A stretch of DNA of 64,000 nt from Eucommia ulmoides (lineage: Eukaryota > Streptophyta > Magnoliopsida > Garryales > Eucommiaceae). This document shows, one piece after another, positions 36,170 to 48,179 of this stretch; positions within the stretch are counted from its first letter, which is position 1, and each line of letters begins with the position of its first letter. The stretch is taken from the NCBI GenBank assembly GCA_016647705.1, contig CM028325.1:32902474-32966473 (forward strand). The letters are read 5' to 3'. Both the position numbers and the translations under genes were made by a program. The notes under the pieces are model-generated. The model did no database searches, was not told where the DNA came from, and was given only the letters and a program-made list of their open reading frames with translations.

Positions 36170-36927
36170 TAATGAGGGTATTTTTGGGCACCACTAAGTC
36201 AGCACATGGGACTTAGATACGTGTTTATTCTCATAGTGACACAGATGCATTTCAGAATCCGCAACTTTACGTTGGAACATATACCAACCACGGTTCCTCC
36301 CTGGAATCTCCTTTTCACTTAGAGAGAATAGGAGTAAGGTGCCGTGTAACGATGCGCCGCCCTGAGCTCTACATCGTGCCCTGGACGGCCAACTTCAGGG
36401 ACTCAGTTGTTCACCTCGATCGACTCCCAATTTCAGCTCGTTTCTTCTCAAAGACTTCAAGGATCTCCACTTTCCTCCACCAACTCACCATCACAGGGTT
36501 GGCAGAGGTCTACGGGATTCGCCAAAATGGACCCAAAAGCCCAAGCTCAGTTAAGCAATCCGGATTATCGGTTAAGCACATAGTTTCACTTAATTAAGCT
36601 TTTTTGGGCCCGAATAATCACCTCCAACGCCTACGCTTGATTACACGCATGCATTGAGTTCACTTGCTTACTTAACGCATTTCTATACTTTTTCTCTCTA
36701 AGCTCTTATTCTCACACTGGAGGGGTTTCACTAGGACAAATCTCGATCTGAGCCTTTTGCATGTATCACTTTCTGAGGAATAGAACTCTGGACACAACAA
36801 GTCAGTTCTCCCAAGACCCAATACAACTCACGAGAAAAAATTTCAACCAATGACTCCATTTCAGTAGAAGGACACTTGTCATTCTACTGGACCATACTCG
36901 AATGTGTACTAATTTTATACACCAACA
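36170..36927 (+). repeat. 3' LTR of the old Tat-like element
   Basis: This 758-bp LTR starts TAATGAGGGTATTTTTGGGC and ends TTATACACCAACA. The 3' target duplication AATTT follows at 36928-36932. Confidence 0.88.
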
Positions 36928-36932
36928 AATTT

Positions 36933-37740
36933 AATTGATGTTAACTAATACTAAATTTACAACAAGTATTATATATAATTGACGTTAATTAAAATAGGGA
37001 TAAAAATTAAAAAAATAAATTAATACCGACTAAACAATAATATTTCTTATAAATATAATAAAAAATTAAATATCAAGCATAAAAGACCGCACAAGATATG
37101 AACTAGATCCAATCATGTACATTGTACCACATGTACAATTATATGTCCTGTGAAAAGGGCAAAAATAGATTAAATAAATATTTTAGCTTTGGTTCCACCC
37201 ATTAGACCTCATACAAACAAACTTATGTTCTAACTAAGATGGTGTTGTCAACCATCGTCTCACTGATATCAGCCACCGGACTCAACTATTGGATTTTGGT
37301 CACCATTGACTGATTGTCTGAACCTCTTATTGTGAGAATTTTGTTTAGTTACATTATTAATTTTTTAATAATATTTTTTTTTATTATAATTTTTAGTTAT
37401 ATTCAATTAATTTTTCTGATTGTCAATCGTCATAAATCAAATGAATGTAACTAAACAATACATTAAAATTTACAAGTGAAAAATATGATAAAATGTAATT
37501 AATTTTAGTAAATAAAATACTTTAAAAGAATAGTTATATATAATTAAAAAAAACACATTAAAAACTAGTTACATGTAACAAAATAAATAAATAATTATCA
37601 ATGGCTGGTGGTCAGATTTTGACGACCAGAAGCCTGATCACACAACGGAGCAGTAGGGAATGACTATGGAGGATGGCACTGATAGTCGGGTAATTCATGC
37701 TTTATTTAATTAAAAATATTTAACTAAAGGAGGTAGCAAA
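36933..37740. other. AT-rich spacer, nothing recognised
   Basis: Simple AT-rich sequence; no gene or repeat end could be supported. Confidence 0.6.
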
Positions 37741-37750
37741 GACGTGAAAG

Positions 37751-39791
37751 GAGTTACTTACGTAATAAATATTTAAAAAAAAAAACATTATTGACAACAC
37801 ATGTGTTTGATCTTATTTACCATACTCGAGTATCCCGGTGTTCGAAATACCGGGACTTATCTTTTTTTTTTTTGGTTTCGACGTTCTGAATGCCGGAACT
37901 AATTCATTTATTTGAGAGAGAGAGAGAGAATGAATTAGTCCCGGACTAATTCATTCGTTCCTTGCCAACCGAGAGAATTGGGTCTCTTGAAAAAAACCAA
38001 GGGTTTTTGTCACTTTATACCTATAAAGTTTGACCATTATTTAACTTTGGACATTTTTTTATTTTTTATTTTTTACTTCTTTTTTTTTTTAATTTCGTTT
38101 TTTTATGAAGATTTTTTTTTTTGTTTGTTAATTTTAATTTCTTTGATTGTTGTAATTTGAATTTAAAAGTAAGGTAAAACGATTGATTGAATAAGTCAAA
38201 CGTTTGACTAATTAAAATAATGAGATAAAAAGTTCTGAAAACTAATCAAGTCGGTTGACCGATTGGACAAATCAGTCGACTGCTGAAAATAGTGGGTTTA
38301 AATTGCATGTCCTGATCTAATCAGTCAACCGAATGGAACATCTTGTCGACCAAATTAAATTTTTACTTGAATTCAATTGAAAATAAAAAAAAAATATTTT
38401 TACTTTATTAATAATAAAAAAGTAATAAATAATAAATTAAAAATAATAATAATTCCATGATATAAAGTAATTGTTGAATTTCAAGAATATTTGAAATTTT
38501 TTTAACTTCCATTTCAAAATATTTTTACAGTGAAAAATAGAACTATTCCAAAATATTTTTACTTCCATTCCAAAAAAACATTTTGGTTTCGAATATTATT
38601 GATTTTTTTTTTTAAAATAGTTTAATTTTAATTGTAATTTTCCAAGTAAAAATATTTTTTTTATTTTTTATTTTAAAATAAAAATATTTTGGAATGGATA
38701 AATTTTTTTCCAATGATATAAAGTAATAGTTGAATTTCAAGAACATTTGGGAATTTTTTTACTTCCAAAATAGTTGAAGTTAAAAATAGAACTATTCCAA
38801 AATATTTTTACTTCCATTCCAAAAAAATATTTTGGTTTCGAATTTTATCGATTTTTTTAAATGGTTTAATTTTAATTTTTTATTTTGAAGTAAAAATATT
38901 TTGGAATGGATAAAAAATATTTCCATCATATAAAGTAATAGTTGAATTTTAAGAACATTTGGAATTTTTTTTTTACTTCCATTCCATTTTTTAAAATTTT
39001 TTTTTTTACTTTATTATTTTTTACTTTATTTATTATTAATAAAGTAAAAATATTTTTTTATTTTCAATTGAATTCAAGTAAAAATTCAATTTGATCGACA
39101 TAACGTCCTATTCGGTTGGTCGATTTGATAAAGACATACAATTTAAACCCACTATTTTCGACGATTGACTGATTTGTTAAGTCGGTCGACCGACTTGATT
39201 AATTTTCAGAATTTTTTACCTCACTGCTTTAATCAGTCGAACGTTTGATTTATTCAATCGACTGTTTTACCTTACTTTTAAATTAAAATTATAACAATTA
39301 AAGAAATTAAAATTAACAAATAAAAAAGGTTTTCTTTTAAAAATGTTTAAAGTTAAATAATGGTCAAACGTTAAGGGTATAAAGTGACAAAAACCCTTGG
39401 TTTTTTTCAAGAGACCCAATTCATTCTCTCTCTATCTGTTGGCAAGGAACAAATGAATTAGGCCAAGAGTTTTGAACGCTGGGACTAATTCATTATCTCT
39501 CTTCTCTCTCTCTCCGTTTTAAACAAATGAATTAGTCCCGGCATTTTGAACACTGGGAGTAATTCATTTACTGCAAACGGTGTTTGGTACACCATTTATA
39601 GTGTTTTTAGTTCCAGCGTTCTAAACACTAGGACCAAAAAAAAAGAAAAAAAGAAAATTTTGGTGTTCCAAACACCGGGACTTTGGTCTCGGTGTTCGGA
39701 ACACCGGGATACTCGAGTATGGTAAATAAGATCAAATACACGTATTGTCAAGATTTTTTTCTTTTTTAAATATTTATTGCATAAACAACTT
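37751..39791. mobile_element. Foldback, Mutator-like DNA transposon with very long terminal inverted repeats
   Basis: The two halves are inverted copies of each other. Left arm 37751 to about 38455 matches the reverse complement of about 38985 to 39791. Shared segments include ATCTTATTTACCATACTCGA, GTATCCCGGTGTTC, GTCACTTTATACC and the GGTCGACCGA block. GACGTGAAAG flanks it at 37741-37750 and 39792-39801, a perfect 10-bp target duplication, in the 8-11 bp range of Mutator-like elements. No transposase is recognised in the 0.5-kb middle, so it is nonautonomous. A hairpin with arms of 700-800 bp could form. The superfamily call rests on duplication length and arm length only. Confidence 0.82.
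38456..38985. repeat. Middle of the foldback element: three direct repeats of 210-260 bp spacing
   Basis: The segment GATATAAAGTAATTGTTGAA recurs as variants at about 38458, 38715 and 38926, each followed by a TTTACTTCC block. Inverted copies of AAAATATTTTTACTTCC are interspersed, which adds to the folding potential. No coding frame of interest. Confidence 0.7.
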
Positions 39792-39801
39792 GACGTGAAA
39801 G

Positions 39802-41024
39802 CATTTTGAATTCGAAAGACAGCCGAGACATTTTTGTTGTTTTGTGACAAAGATTTATTAAGACCAATCTTGTCGGCAAAATTCCAATTTGATTCATTAG
39901 AAAAGATATTTATATAAAAGGGCAAAGAACCAGTCGACAAAAATGAGCAGTTTCAATACAATTAACCGTCTCTTTCACTCTAATTTTATGTACAAAGTGC
40001 TCTTCGCAATTTTAAAATGCCATTATCTAGTATTAAGGGCTGAAATTTGAATCGTTTTCATTATTATTCGAATTTAGTTGAAGAGACAGCATTTATCGAT
40101 CGAGAATTTGGTGTCATTGAATCATAAGCATTTTCTCTCCGTGAGATAGAGATAATTATACTTTATTAAATCTGAAACTTTATGTTTAAGTTTGATTCGT
40201 TTAATAATCAAATCGTTTGCAAGCTTAATCGATTTTTTTTTATAAATATTTATTAATTAAATTTTAATATTTATAAATTATCTAGGCAATATATCTTTTT
40301 TAATAAAATTAATTATTTATAATCGCTTCTTGAAGATTTAAGAACAAAATTTAAATATTTAATTTATCAGTGAAAAGTATAAAAATTATAAAGAATTAAT
40401 ATAAATTTATTAAATGAGAATTTATAAAATTAAAATTTAATTAAATTAAATTCTAGAATAATTTGATACATAAGATATTGTACTATTATAAAAAATCAAG
40501 AGTCTATTTTAATATTTTTTAATACTAAAAATATAATAAAAATATTTTAATTTTATATTATTTGAGTTCTTTCATGAACATTAAAGAGTCGAATTCGAAC
40601 ATATGATGTTTGTTTATTTAATAAACGAGATTAATTAAAATTTTGAGATTGATTCATTTATTAAATTAACAACATTCATCCCAAGGCTTGTAATTTAGTA
40701 AATACGTATCTAACCTCTTTTGTGGAATGTCTAGAGCTCACTCTCTCTTCCAAAATATGTACCAAAAAATAAAATAAGAAAATAAATAACATTCGAACGA
40801 GTTATTATCGAGTCAAGTTCGAGTATTTCAGTACAGCTTCCTTCGTTTATAGTCCTGCAACTAAAATTTAAAATTTTGATTTGCAGATTTTTATCGATGC
40901 AAAAGGGTTAGGAAAAAAAATTATCTAAAAAATTTAAACACCATTTGATATTGTTTTCTTTAAATATATATTTTTTAAAATTTATTAAAATATTATCCTC
41001 ACTAGATACGTATAAATTTAATAA

Positions 41025-41026
<2 letters not shown>
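39802..41026. other. AT-rich spacer, nothing recognised
   Basis: No frame, repeat or element end could be supported. Confidence 0.6.

Positions 41027-41084
<58 letters not shown>
41027..41084. repeat. (AT)n microsatellite
   Basis: About 29 AT units, uninterrupted. Confidence 0.97.
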
Positions 41085-41086
<2 letters not shown>

Positions 41087-41569
41087 CGTTTTAGGGTAAA
41101 GATCAATTTATGCACATCTTAATTAATCATTTTCCCAGATGATTTTAAAGGCATACTCCTTCAATGTCGGACTGGTACATAGAAAATTAAATTCAAGATT
41201 TAATCTGTGAAGTGTTCCTAAAAAAAGTTGAACCTTAATTAACGAAAAAATAAAATATATCTTTTTGCGAATCGGATTAACACTTCTAAATTTAATAATG
41301 AAATGAATGGAGTGAATGGTTGCGTCTTGTATTGTATCAGCACAAAAACATTTTGGCATTTGCTATAATACACGTAAACAATTAATCTTTTTTTTTTTGT
41401 GTAGAATGACAAGTAATCCTTAATTGCAATGCACGCCCAAATTAATTAATACTTAATACACCATTATTTGATGCATTATTGCATGAAAAGATATTTTTTC
41501 AGGATTTTTTTCAATCAATAGTTATTTAATAATAACTACTATGAGAGGGTTTCCTACCAAATTCCAAAA

Positions 41570-42190
41570 AATATCACGTGGAAAAATAACCTCATGTGAC
41601 CTGTGCGAGCCTGAATCACGTACCAAGCATGGAGCTCAAAACTACCAATGATAACCGAAAACACTGTATGGTATCAAGGAATTAATCAAAGATATGACAA
41701 GCTAAGCACCCATATCCCGACTTGGTTAATGTTTGGCTCTCTCGCAGGCTTATACTCCATAAATCGAGGGTGGCCTAGATACATTTTAGCTCGGGCTGCA
41801 ACCTAACCTTGTGAACCGTTAGTACAATCCGCTACATATATAGAAAGAATGGTTACGTTTAAGGTAACATTCCATTAATCCTATTATCTCACTAAATTCG
41901 GGGCATTATTGAGGATTGACCGTGATTTATGGAAAACTTAAGTCTTCCATCAATAAATGCTACAAGAAGGGTCTAGGCAGGTACGAACAATTTTACTTGT
42001 CATTACTCTGTCAAAATTATTTCAGAACTTCTTACTAATTCTCATATCAAAGGTGTAATGTCGATAGATCCACCCGCAGTGCATCAAGAATCTCAACTTA
42101 AGGAGGATCACTTTCTGAATCTCAAGAATCATATCAGACGATTCAGTTTTTGTCATCATTAAGTACGATATCAAATATAAAATGCACATT
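41570..42190. repeat. Old LTR-like dispersed repeat, copy 2
   Basis: It contains the same ordered blocks as 25360-25800: a GGATGGCCTA or GGGTGGCCTAG line, a CTACAAGAAGGGTCTAGGCA block, then AAAGGTGTAATG. Part of the same order is seen again around 58258-58470. It is likely an LTR or LTR-flanking family; the ends are not defined. Confidence 0.5.
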
Positions 42191-42363
42191 AAATTTATAT
42201 TAATTCAAAGATTGAAACTTTAAAACAAAATAAAAAAACAAAACCGGAAGATAACAAATTATAATATCTTTCCGTTGATGCATTGTATCTTGGGCCAATT
42301 TAGTAACTATCCACAATACATCCAAAATGCGATTTTATTTAAGTATTCTTTGAAATAAAATTA

Positions 42364-42566
42364 AGGGTTAATTAAATTTTACTCCCTCTAATTTGACTGA
42401 TTTGCACTTACCCCCTATTGTTTGAAAATCGCTACTTACCTCTCTTATGGATAGATTTTCAAATCACTTATCCCCCTGATATAGAAGGGTAAATGTAACA
42501 AATATCTGACCATAGAGGGGTAAATGACGATTTTCAAACTATAGGGGGTAAAGTGTTATTAACCCT
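42364..42566. mobile_element. MITE with AGGGTTAAT terminal inverted repeats
   Basis: This 203-bp element starts AGGGTTAATTAAATTTTACT and ends GTGTTATTAACCCT. It is flanked by AAAATTA at 42357-42363 and 42567-42573 (7-bp duplication). The inverted half-arms share TTACCCCCTAT and TTTGAAAATCG. Many plant genomes have such AGGGTTAAT elements. A related half occurs near 59540-59585. Confidence 0.85.
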
Positions 42567-42573
42567 AAAATTA

Positions 42574-43789
42574 ATAAGTTAATATTGATTAGTACAAACA
42601 AGCAACCAATCAAAGAAATCATTAACCATAGACCAAATCCTTAATTTAATAAAATATTAAACACTGGTTAAGAAAAAAGTAAATAAGGGCGTTTCCAAGT
42701 TTAGCTAGCAAGATGGCTCATTTTTTTTGTTATTATTATTATAGGCTAGTAATGTTTGTCCGAATTTGTTTACGCATACCTTGACTAATCACCTTTTAAA
42801 CGATCTTAAATGCGCATTTTCTCATATCGGCTTGGTGCATTCAATATTTAATTTTTAAAGTATTTTTTAGGAGAGTCAAATTCTAGTTAACAAAGAAAGG
42901 GGACACCTCCACTTACCAATTTAGACTAATACCTCTTGGGTAACTGGCAAGATGGCTCATGTCGTCCTGTCCCACTTTAAAATTGCTAGGAAATAGTAAC
43001 TTGTGGAGTTGTGCTAACAGTTTAATATGATCATGGTTTAATAAGTTAATTTGGAGTTGTTTAGGTTAACAAATTATCTGTAATTTAATCTATTTAGAGA
43101 TTTATGTCTATTTTTAAATGTTAATCTTTACACTATTGTATGTATTAAAAATGCGTACGTAAAAATCCGTTGGATTAGTGTTAGCCCCTTATGAAAGAGA
43201 TGAGATTGAGTCATGGACTTTGATGTCATAACCATGCCAATGTCTTAATCCTGTTAGTCAGGCTCGGTCAACTTGGTGGAATGAGAATGGCACCTACAAA
43301 ACAGTTGTGTTAATCCAGAGCAAACACAAATGTTAGTTAGGCCTCGGGAAGTCAGCAATGGGTTATTGATTTCATTATGCCTCCTCAATCATATTGATGT
43401 CTGTTCATGTCAATTGAATTTTTTAACATAAGGTATTATAAAGTGGGACTCTACCATCGAGACTCATTATGAATCCTCAAACAAATTCATGTCTATTAAT
43501 GTCACTTGAGTTATTTTATTTGAGGTATCATACGGGGACCCTTTCTCTCAAAGTTACTCAACATGGCATTGAACCTCGGTGTGCTAAAGGGGACCGGCAA
43601 TGCAAGGACAAGGTGTAGGCAAGTCCAATTCGTGTTGGGATGTCTTGGGGCATGGTTTACCAAAAGAAACTCGATTGAGGAAAGTAATCGGCACGACATG
43701 CGTCGGCACATGATGGATTATTGCTAGAGGGTATGTGGCGTCATTGAAGTAAGGCAGACGGTAAAATATTATCGTAGGCCCAACGCTAG
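42574..43789. other. Spacer with a small direct repeat
   Basis: No gene was recognised. Two imperfect blocks near 43370-43450 and 43460-43540 share TCATTATG, ATGTCTATTAATGTCA-like and GAGGTAT(C/T)AT elements, suggesting an old tandem duplication of about 85-90 bp. The rest shows nothing. Confidence 0.5.
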
Positions 43790-44013
43790 TGTTAGATATT
43801 CAAAAATAAGAAGTAATTATCATTCATATATTACACTATGAGAGAAATGATATCTTATATATATACAATCATAATGAGGATAGAGACAAGAGACAAAGCA
43901 TGCGTGAACAATTATGTGAGCTGGAGTATGATTATGGTGAACTGTACATGGATGAAAGAACTGGCTTCCAGCTTGATTACGGTAGACTGCATATGAGCTT
44001 GTGTTCTTTGACA
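43790..44013 (-). repeat. 3' LTR of the copia element
   Basis: This 224-bp LTR starts TGTTAGATATTC and ends GTGTTCTTTGACA on the plus strand. The minus-strand purine tract borders its end. Confidence 0.85.
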
Positions 44014-44569
44014 TCCCCCTTCAAACTCAAGGTGGAAGAACAAATATCATCTTGAGTTTAGAAAGTAAAATGTGAAAGCGTCCGGGTGGATGGGCTTTCG
44101 TGAAGATATCAGTTGTTTAAACGACAGAATTGATGGATTAAAGATAAACAGTATTATGGAGAATGTGATGATGAATGAAGTGACAATCAATCATAATGTG
44201 TTTGGTGCGCTTATGAAAAACATCATTGTGAACAATTTGAATAGCACTTCGGTTGTCACAATTTAGAACAATAGTTGTGGAAGAGAAAACTCCCATGTCA
44301 GAGATAAGCCAAAGAAGTCAAATTAATTTTTGTGTTGCATCATCAATGACACGATACTAAGCTTCAATACTGGAACGGGCAACTACGATTTGTTTCTTAC
44401 TTTTCTAGGAAATGAGAGAGTTGCCCAAGAAGAAATAATAACCAGTGGTAGAGTGTCTATCAGTGGGATCTCCAACTCAGTCGGTAACAGAATATGCATG
44501 TAATATGGGAGTATTTTTAGCCAAAAAATGAAGTCCATGAAACAGAGTTCCTTTGACATATCTAATAAT

Positions 44570-46015
44570 TCAGAGGAAAGTTGAATAGTGAGTTGTTCGA
44601 GGAGCGGATAAGAACTGACTAACTTGATGGACGACATAGGCAATATTTGGACGAGTAACTATAAGGTATACTAAATTTCCAACCAATTGACGATAATGAG
44701 TAACTTTTGAGAGAGAGGATCCATCTAGTGGAGTGAGTTTGATACTTAGCTCTAAAGGAGTGTTGACAATAGTGGAGTCAGTGATGTTAGCCTTGGAAAT
44801 GAGATCAGAGGCATATTTAGCCTGAGAGAGAAAATATCCATCTAAAATAGATGGAACTTCGAGCCCAAGAAAATAAGTAAACACACCAAGATCTTTCATC
44901 TCGAATTGACTACGGAGAAAATTTTTGAGTTCTTAGATTCCACGTAGATCATCCTTTGTAATGTTCATGCCATCCACATATAATAAAAGAAGGATAATGC
45001 CATTATTAGTTTAGCGAATAAATATAGCAGAATCATGAGCACTAGATGTGAACCCAAATTGGTTGATGGTGGTAATGAATTTTGCAAACCAAGTATGTAG
45101 AGCTTGTTTGAGACCATATAAGGCACGATGGATGCGACATACTTTGTGTGGAGGGGCAGATAGGCCAGGAGGAATATGCATGTGAACTTTCTCTAGAAGG
45201 TCACCATTGAGGAAGATATTCTTAACATCCATCTGAAAAAGAGTCCATTTGCAAATGGCAGCAATGGCAATAAGAGTACGAACATATGTGAGTTTTTCTA
45301 TGGGAACAGATGTCTCCTTGTAGTCAATTCCATATTCTTGAGCGAATCATTTTGCAACAAGTCAAGCTTTGTAGTGTTTAACTGAGCCATCAAAAAGAGT
45401 TTTAATTTTGTAAATCCACTTGCATCCAATAGGAGTTTTCCCAGGAGGAAGATCAACAAGATCCTAATTATGAGTTTTCACTAAAGCTTGAAGTTCCTCA
45501 TTCATTTGTTTTTTCCAAAGAGGGTTAGTACTGGTCTCCTTATAGGATTGAGACTTGTGCAGATTAAGTGCAGTAGAAAAATAGTGAAAATCACGAATAT
45601 GTGAGGGAAATTGTGTTACCCTGCTAGAACGTCGAGTAATCTCTAGGATATGCTCAGTTGGTATACCATCTGATGTCATTGGGGAAGGCTCAGTTGGTGC
45701 AATATCTGATGTCATTGGGGTAGGCTCAGTTGGTGCAACATCTGATGTCATTGGGGCAGGCTCAATTGGTGCAGCATTTGATGTTATTGGAACAGGCTCG
45801 AGGACTCTGTGCTCAGGATTCGTAGACAGAACAGGAGCATTAATGGGACTATATGGAGTAATTGGAGTATTTATTTGAGGCTCATTGACATTTGTGATTG
45901 GATGATTAGGGAATAAGTTGATGGAGGGATTATTGAAATATTGTTGTTTAGGAATAGATGTTGAATGAAATTTATATATTGAAGAAAACTTCTTGTGTTC
46001 CCAAAAGCGTGACAT
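44570..46015 (-). pseudogene. pol: Reverse transcriptase region of the copia element
   Basis: Segments 44570-44899, 45011-45232 and 45464-46015 hold copia RT signatures: TRPNIAYVVHQVSQFL, DVKNIFLNGDLLEKVHMHIP, YGLKQA, and the lead-in NPLWKKQMNEELQAL. A 12-residue repeat (36-bp unit, listed separately) lies in the linker before the RT. Fossil, broken. Confidence 0.8.
45669..45805 (-). repeat. 36-bp coding repeat, four units, in the copia polyprotein linker
   Basis: The units start at 45669, 45705, 45741 and 45777, each TCTGATGTCATTGGGG-like. On the minus strand they encode a 12-residue repeat of the type MTSD-APTEP-P. This is a low-complexity hinge between the integrase and RT parts. Confidence 0.85.
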
Positions 46016-47952
46016 GATGAGAAATACGAAAATAATTAGAAATAGGATCTCAAACTCGATATCCTTTGTGTTCGATTCTATATCCTAGGAAACAACTAGT
46101 CGAGCTTGAGGTTCCAGTTTGGTATGTTCATGAGGTTGTAGAAGAACAAAACAGACACACCCAAAGACTTTTAAGAGGTTATAATTTGGAGAGACTCCAT
46201 GCAACTTCTCATAAGGAAAAAGATTACCAATGGTAGGTGAATGAATTTGAGTGATGGTATAGATTGCAGTTAGAGCAGCTTCTCCCTAGAAGCGTTATGG
46301 ACAAGAAGATGAAATAAGTAAAGCATGGACGGTATCAAGGATATGACGGTGTTTACGTTCAGCTCAACTATTTTGGGCAGAAGTTCCAGGACAAGATTTA
46401 TGGGAAAGTGTTCCGCGCTTTCGAAGGGTGGCTAGGAAGGATTGATCTTTGTATTCCATGGAATTGTTAGATCGAAATATTTTGATATTGCAGGAAAACT
46501 GAATTTAGGCCATGGCGGCAAAATCTGAGTGGATTGGAGGTATTTCAGAATGTTTATGTATTGACATCCAGGTGTAATGGGAATAGTCATTAACAAATAT
46601 GACAAAGTATCTAGATCCCCCTGTTGTAGGAGAAGGTGAGGGTCCCCAAACGTCAAAATGGACTTAGTCGAATGGTGCGAGAAAGATTGAGTCACTAATG
46701 GGAAAAGGTCAGGCATGTTGTTTAGCTTGTTGATAGAAAAGGCAATCAAGATGCTCCATAGATACATATCCTAATTATCTACTAGCGGCTAAAGTACGAA
46801 TACGTCCAATGGATGCGTAACCTAATCGGGCAAACCAAATGCTGAGAGAAGATGGGTTAGGTGATGAAGATGGTAGTGGTGGTGGTAGTGATGGTGACAA
46901 TGAAGGTGGTGGAGTTGCATTAGTGGTGTGAATTGATTTGGAAGGTGGTTTGAATGATTAATTTAGAAGATGCAAATCACTAAGCTCAAATAAACGTCCA
47001 ACTTTACGGCCAGTCCCAATAATTTTTCCTGTATGAGGATCCTGTGCACGATAGCCAGAATTAGAAAATATTATTTCAAGTCCCAATTCACAAAGTTGCC
47101 CAACAGATAATAGATTTAAGGTGACTTTCAATATTAAATACGTGTTATAAATAGAAAATTTGGAAGTAAAAATCTAACCGGAGTGAGTGACACGCATATG
47201 AAAACCATCGGCAGTATGATCTATAGGAGCATTTATAGCCGATGATTTTGATATAAAATTATTGGGCTCAGAAGTCATATGGTTACAACAGGCGGAATAA
47301 AAAAATCAAGAAGAATTACCTGTAGTAAGTGAAAGAGCAGGGGAATAGTTTTTACTAGAATCGGAAAGAAGACGTTTGAATAGTGAAGCTATATCCTTAA
47401 TAGAGATAGAAATAATTGTAGATGCTGGATCATTCCCCTTTTGGGCAACAAGAGTAGATGGTAGCGAAAAAATCTTTGACATTTTTTTTTTTTAAATGAA
47501 CAAAATGTTTTGTAGGAACCAAAGTTAAATTGAAGAACCAGTCGATAACCACTTAAACCAGTCAATATAAAAGGAACTACAGTGTAGATACAGAATTTTG
47601 AAAAACCCAACACCTTGGTTGGATTCAGAATACCGAAAAACGTAACACCTTGGTTAAAATTACTGAACGGGTAGGAAAGTTTTAACGGTGAACTAGTCAA
47701 TGTATTTATAAAAGAAACTATATTGTAGAAGATGAATTTTGAAACACCGACACCACAGTTGGATCGGGAGCATGAAAAAATTTGTGGTCTTAGAATCGTT
47801 TTGAAGAAACGTTTTTAGATATATGATCAGAAAATGAAATGGATAACGAAAAGTTGAAGAAATCGAAATGAACATCATGGAAGCAAAAGAGAAAAAATTA
47901 CAGATTTGAAAAAAGAAAAATTACATGGATCTTCAACAAGCTCTTGATACCA

Positions 47953-48174
47953 TGTTAAATATTCAGAAATAAGAAGTAATTATCATTCATGTATTACACT
48001 ATGGGAGAAATGACATCTTATATATATACAATCATAATGAGGATAGAGACAAGACAAAGTATGCGTGAACAATTATGTGAGCTGGAGCATGATTATGGTG
48101 AACTGCACATGGATGAAGGAACTGGCTTCTACCTTGATTATGGTAGACTACACATGAGCTTGTTTTCTTTATCT
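47953..48174 (-). repeat. 5' LTR of the copia element
   Basis: This 222-bp LTR starts TGTTAAATATTC. The minus-strand primer site is directly adjacent at 47941-47952. Confidence 0.85.
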
Positions 48175-48179
48175 GCTAG

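Larger units (their letters stand above)
26009..36927 (+). mobile_element. Old Tat-like Ty3/gypsy element with only gag recognisable, hosting a nested element
   Basis: LTRs are at 26009-26803 and 36170-36927, flanked by AATTT at 26004-26008 and 36928-36932, a perfect 5-bp target duplication. The primer-binding site TTTGGCACCGTTTGTGGG follows the left LTR, and the purine tract AGGGGGCAAT (36160-36169) precedes the right one. Internal sequence resumes at 32245 after the nested element (26841-32244). Gag lies at 33152-33517. The rest of the internal region (about 2.6 kb) shows no protease, RT or integrase. LTRs differ at roughly one base in five by eye, so this is among the oldest elements here. 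It is broken. Confidence 0.88.
43790..48174 (-). mobile_element. Ty1/copia element with short LTRs
   Basis: LTRs are 43790-44013 and 47953-48174, about 8% different by eye. GCTAG flanks both ends (43785-43789 and 48175-48179), a perfect 5-bp target duplication. Orientation is minus: primer site TGGTATCAAGAGC follows the right LTR and the purine tract TTGAAGGGGGA precedes the left one. Pol parts follow copia order on the minus strand: integrase about 46260-46780, RT 44570-46015. RT carries the YGLKQA motif near 45110 and LVYLIVTRPNIAYVV. Broken, with several breaks. Confidence 0.88.

Noticed and set aside
46432-46767. Open frame of 111 codons (minus)
   Set aside because: It overlaps the integrase part of the copia element in a frame that does not carry integrase motifs.
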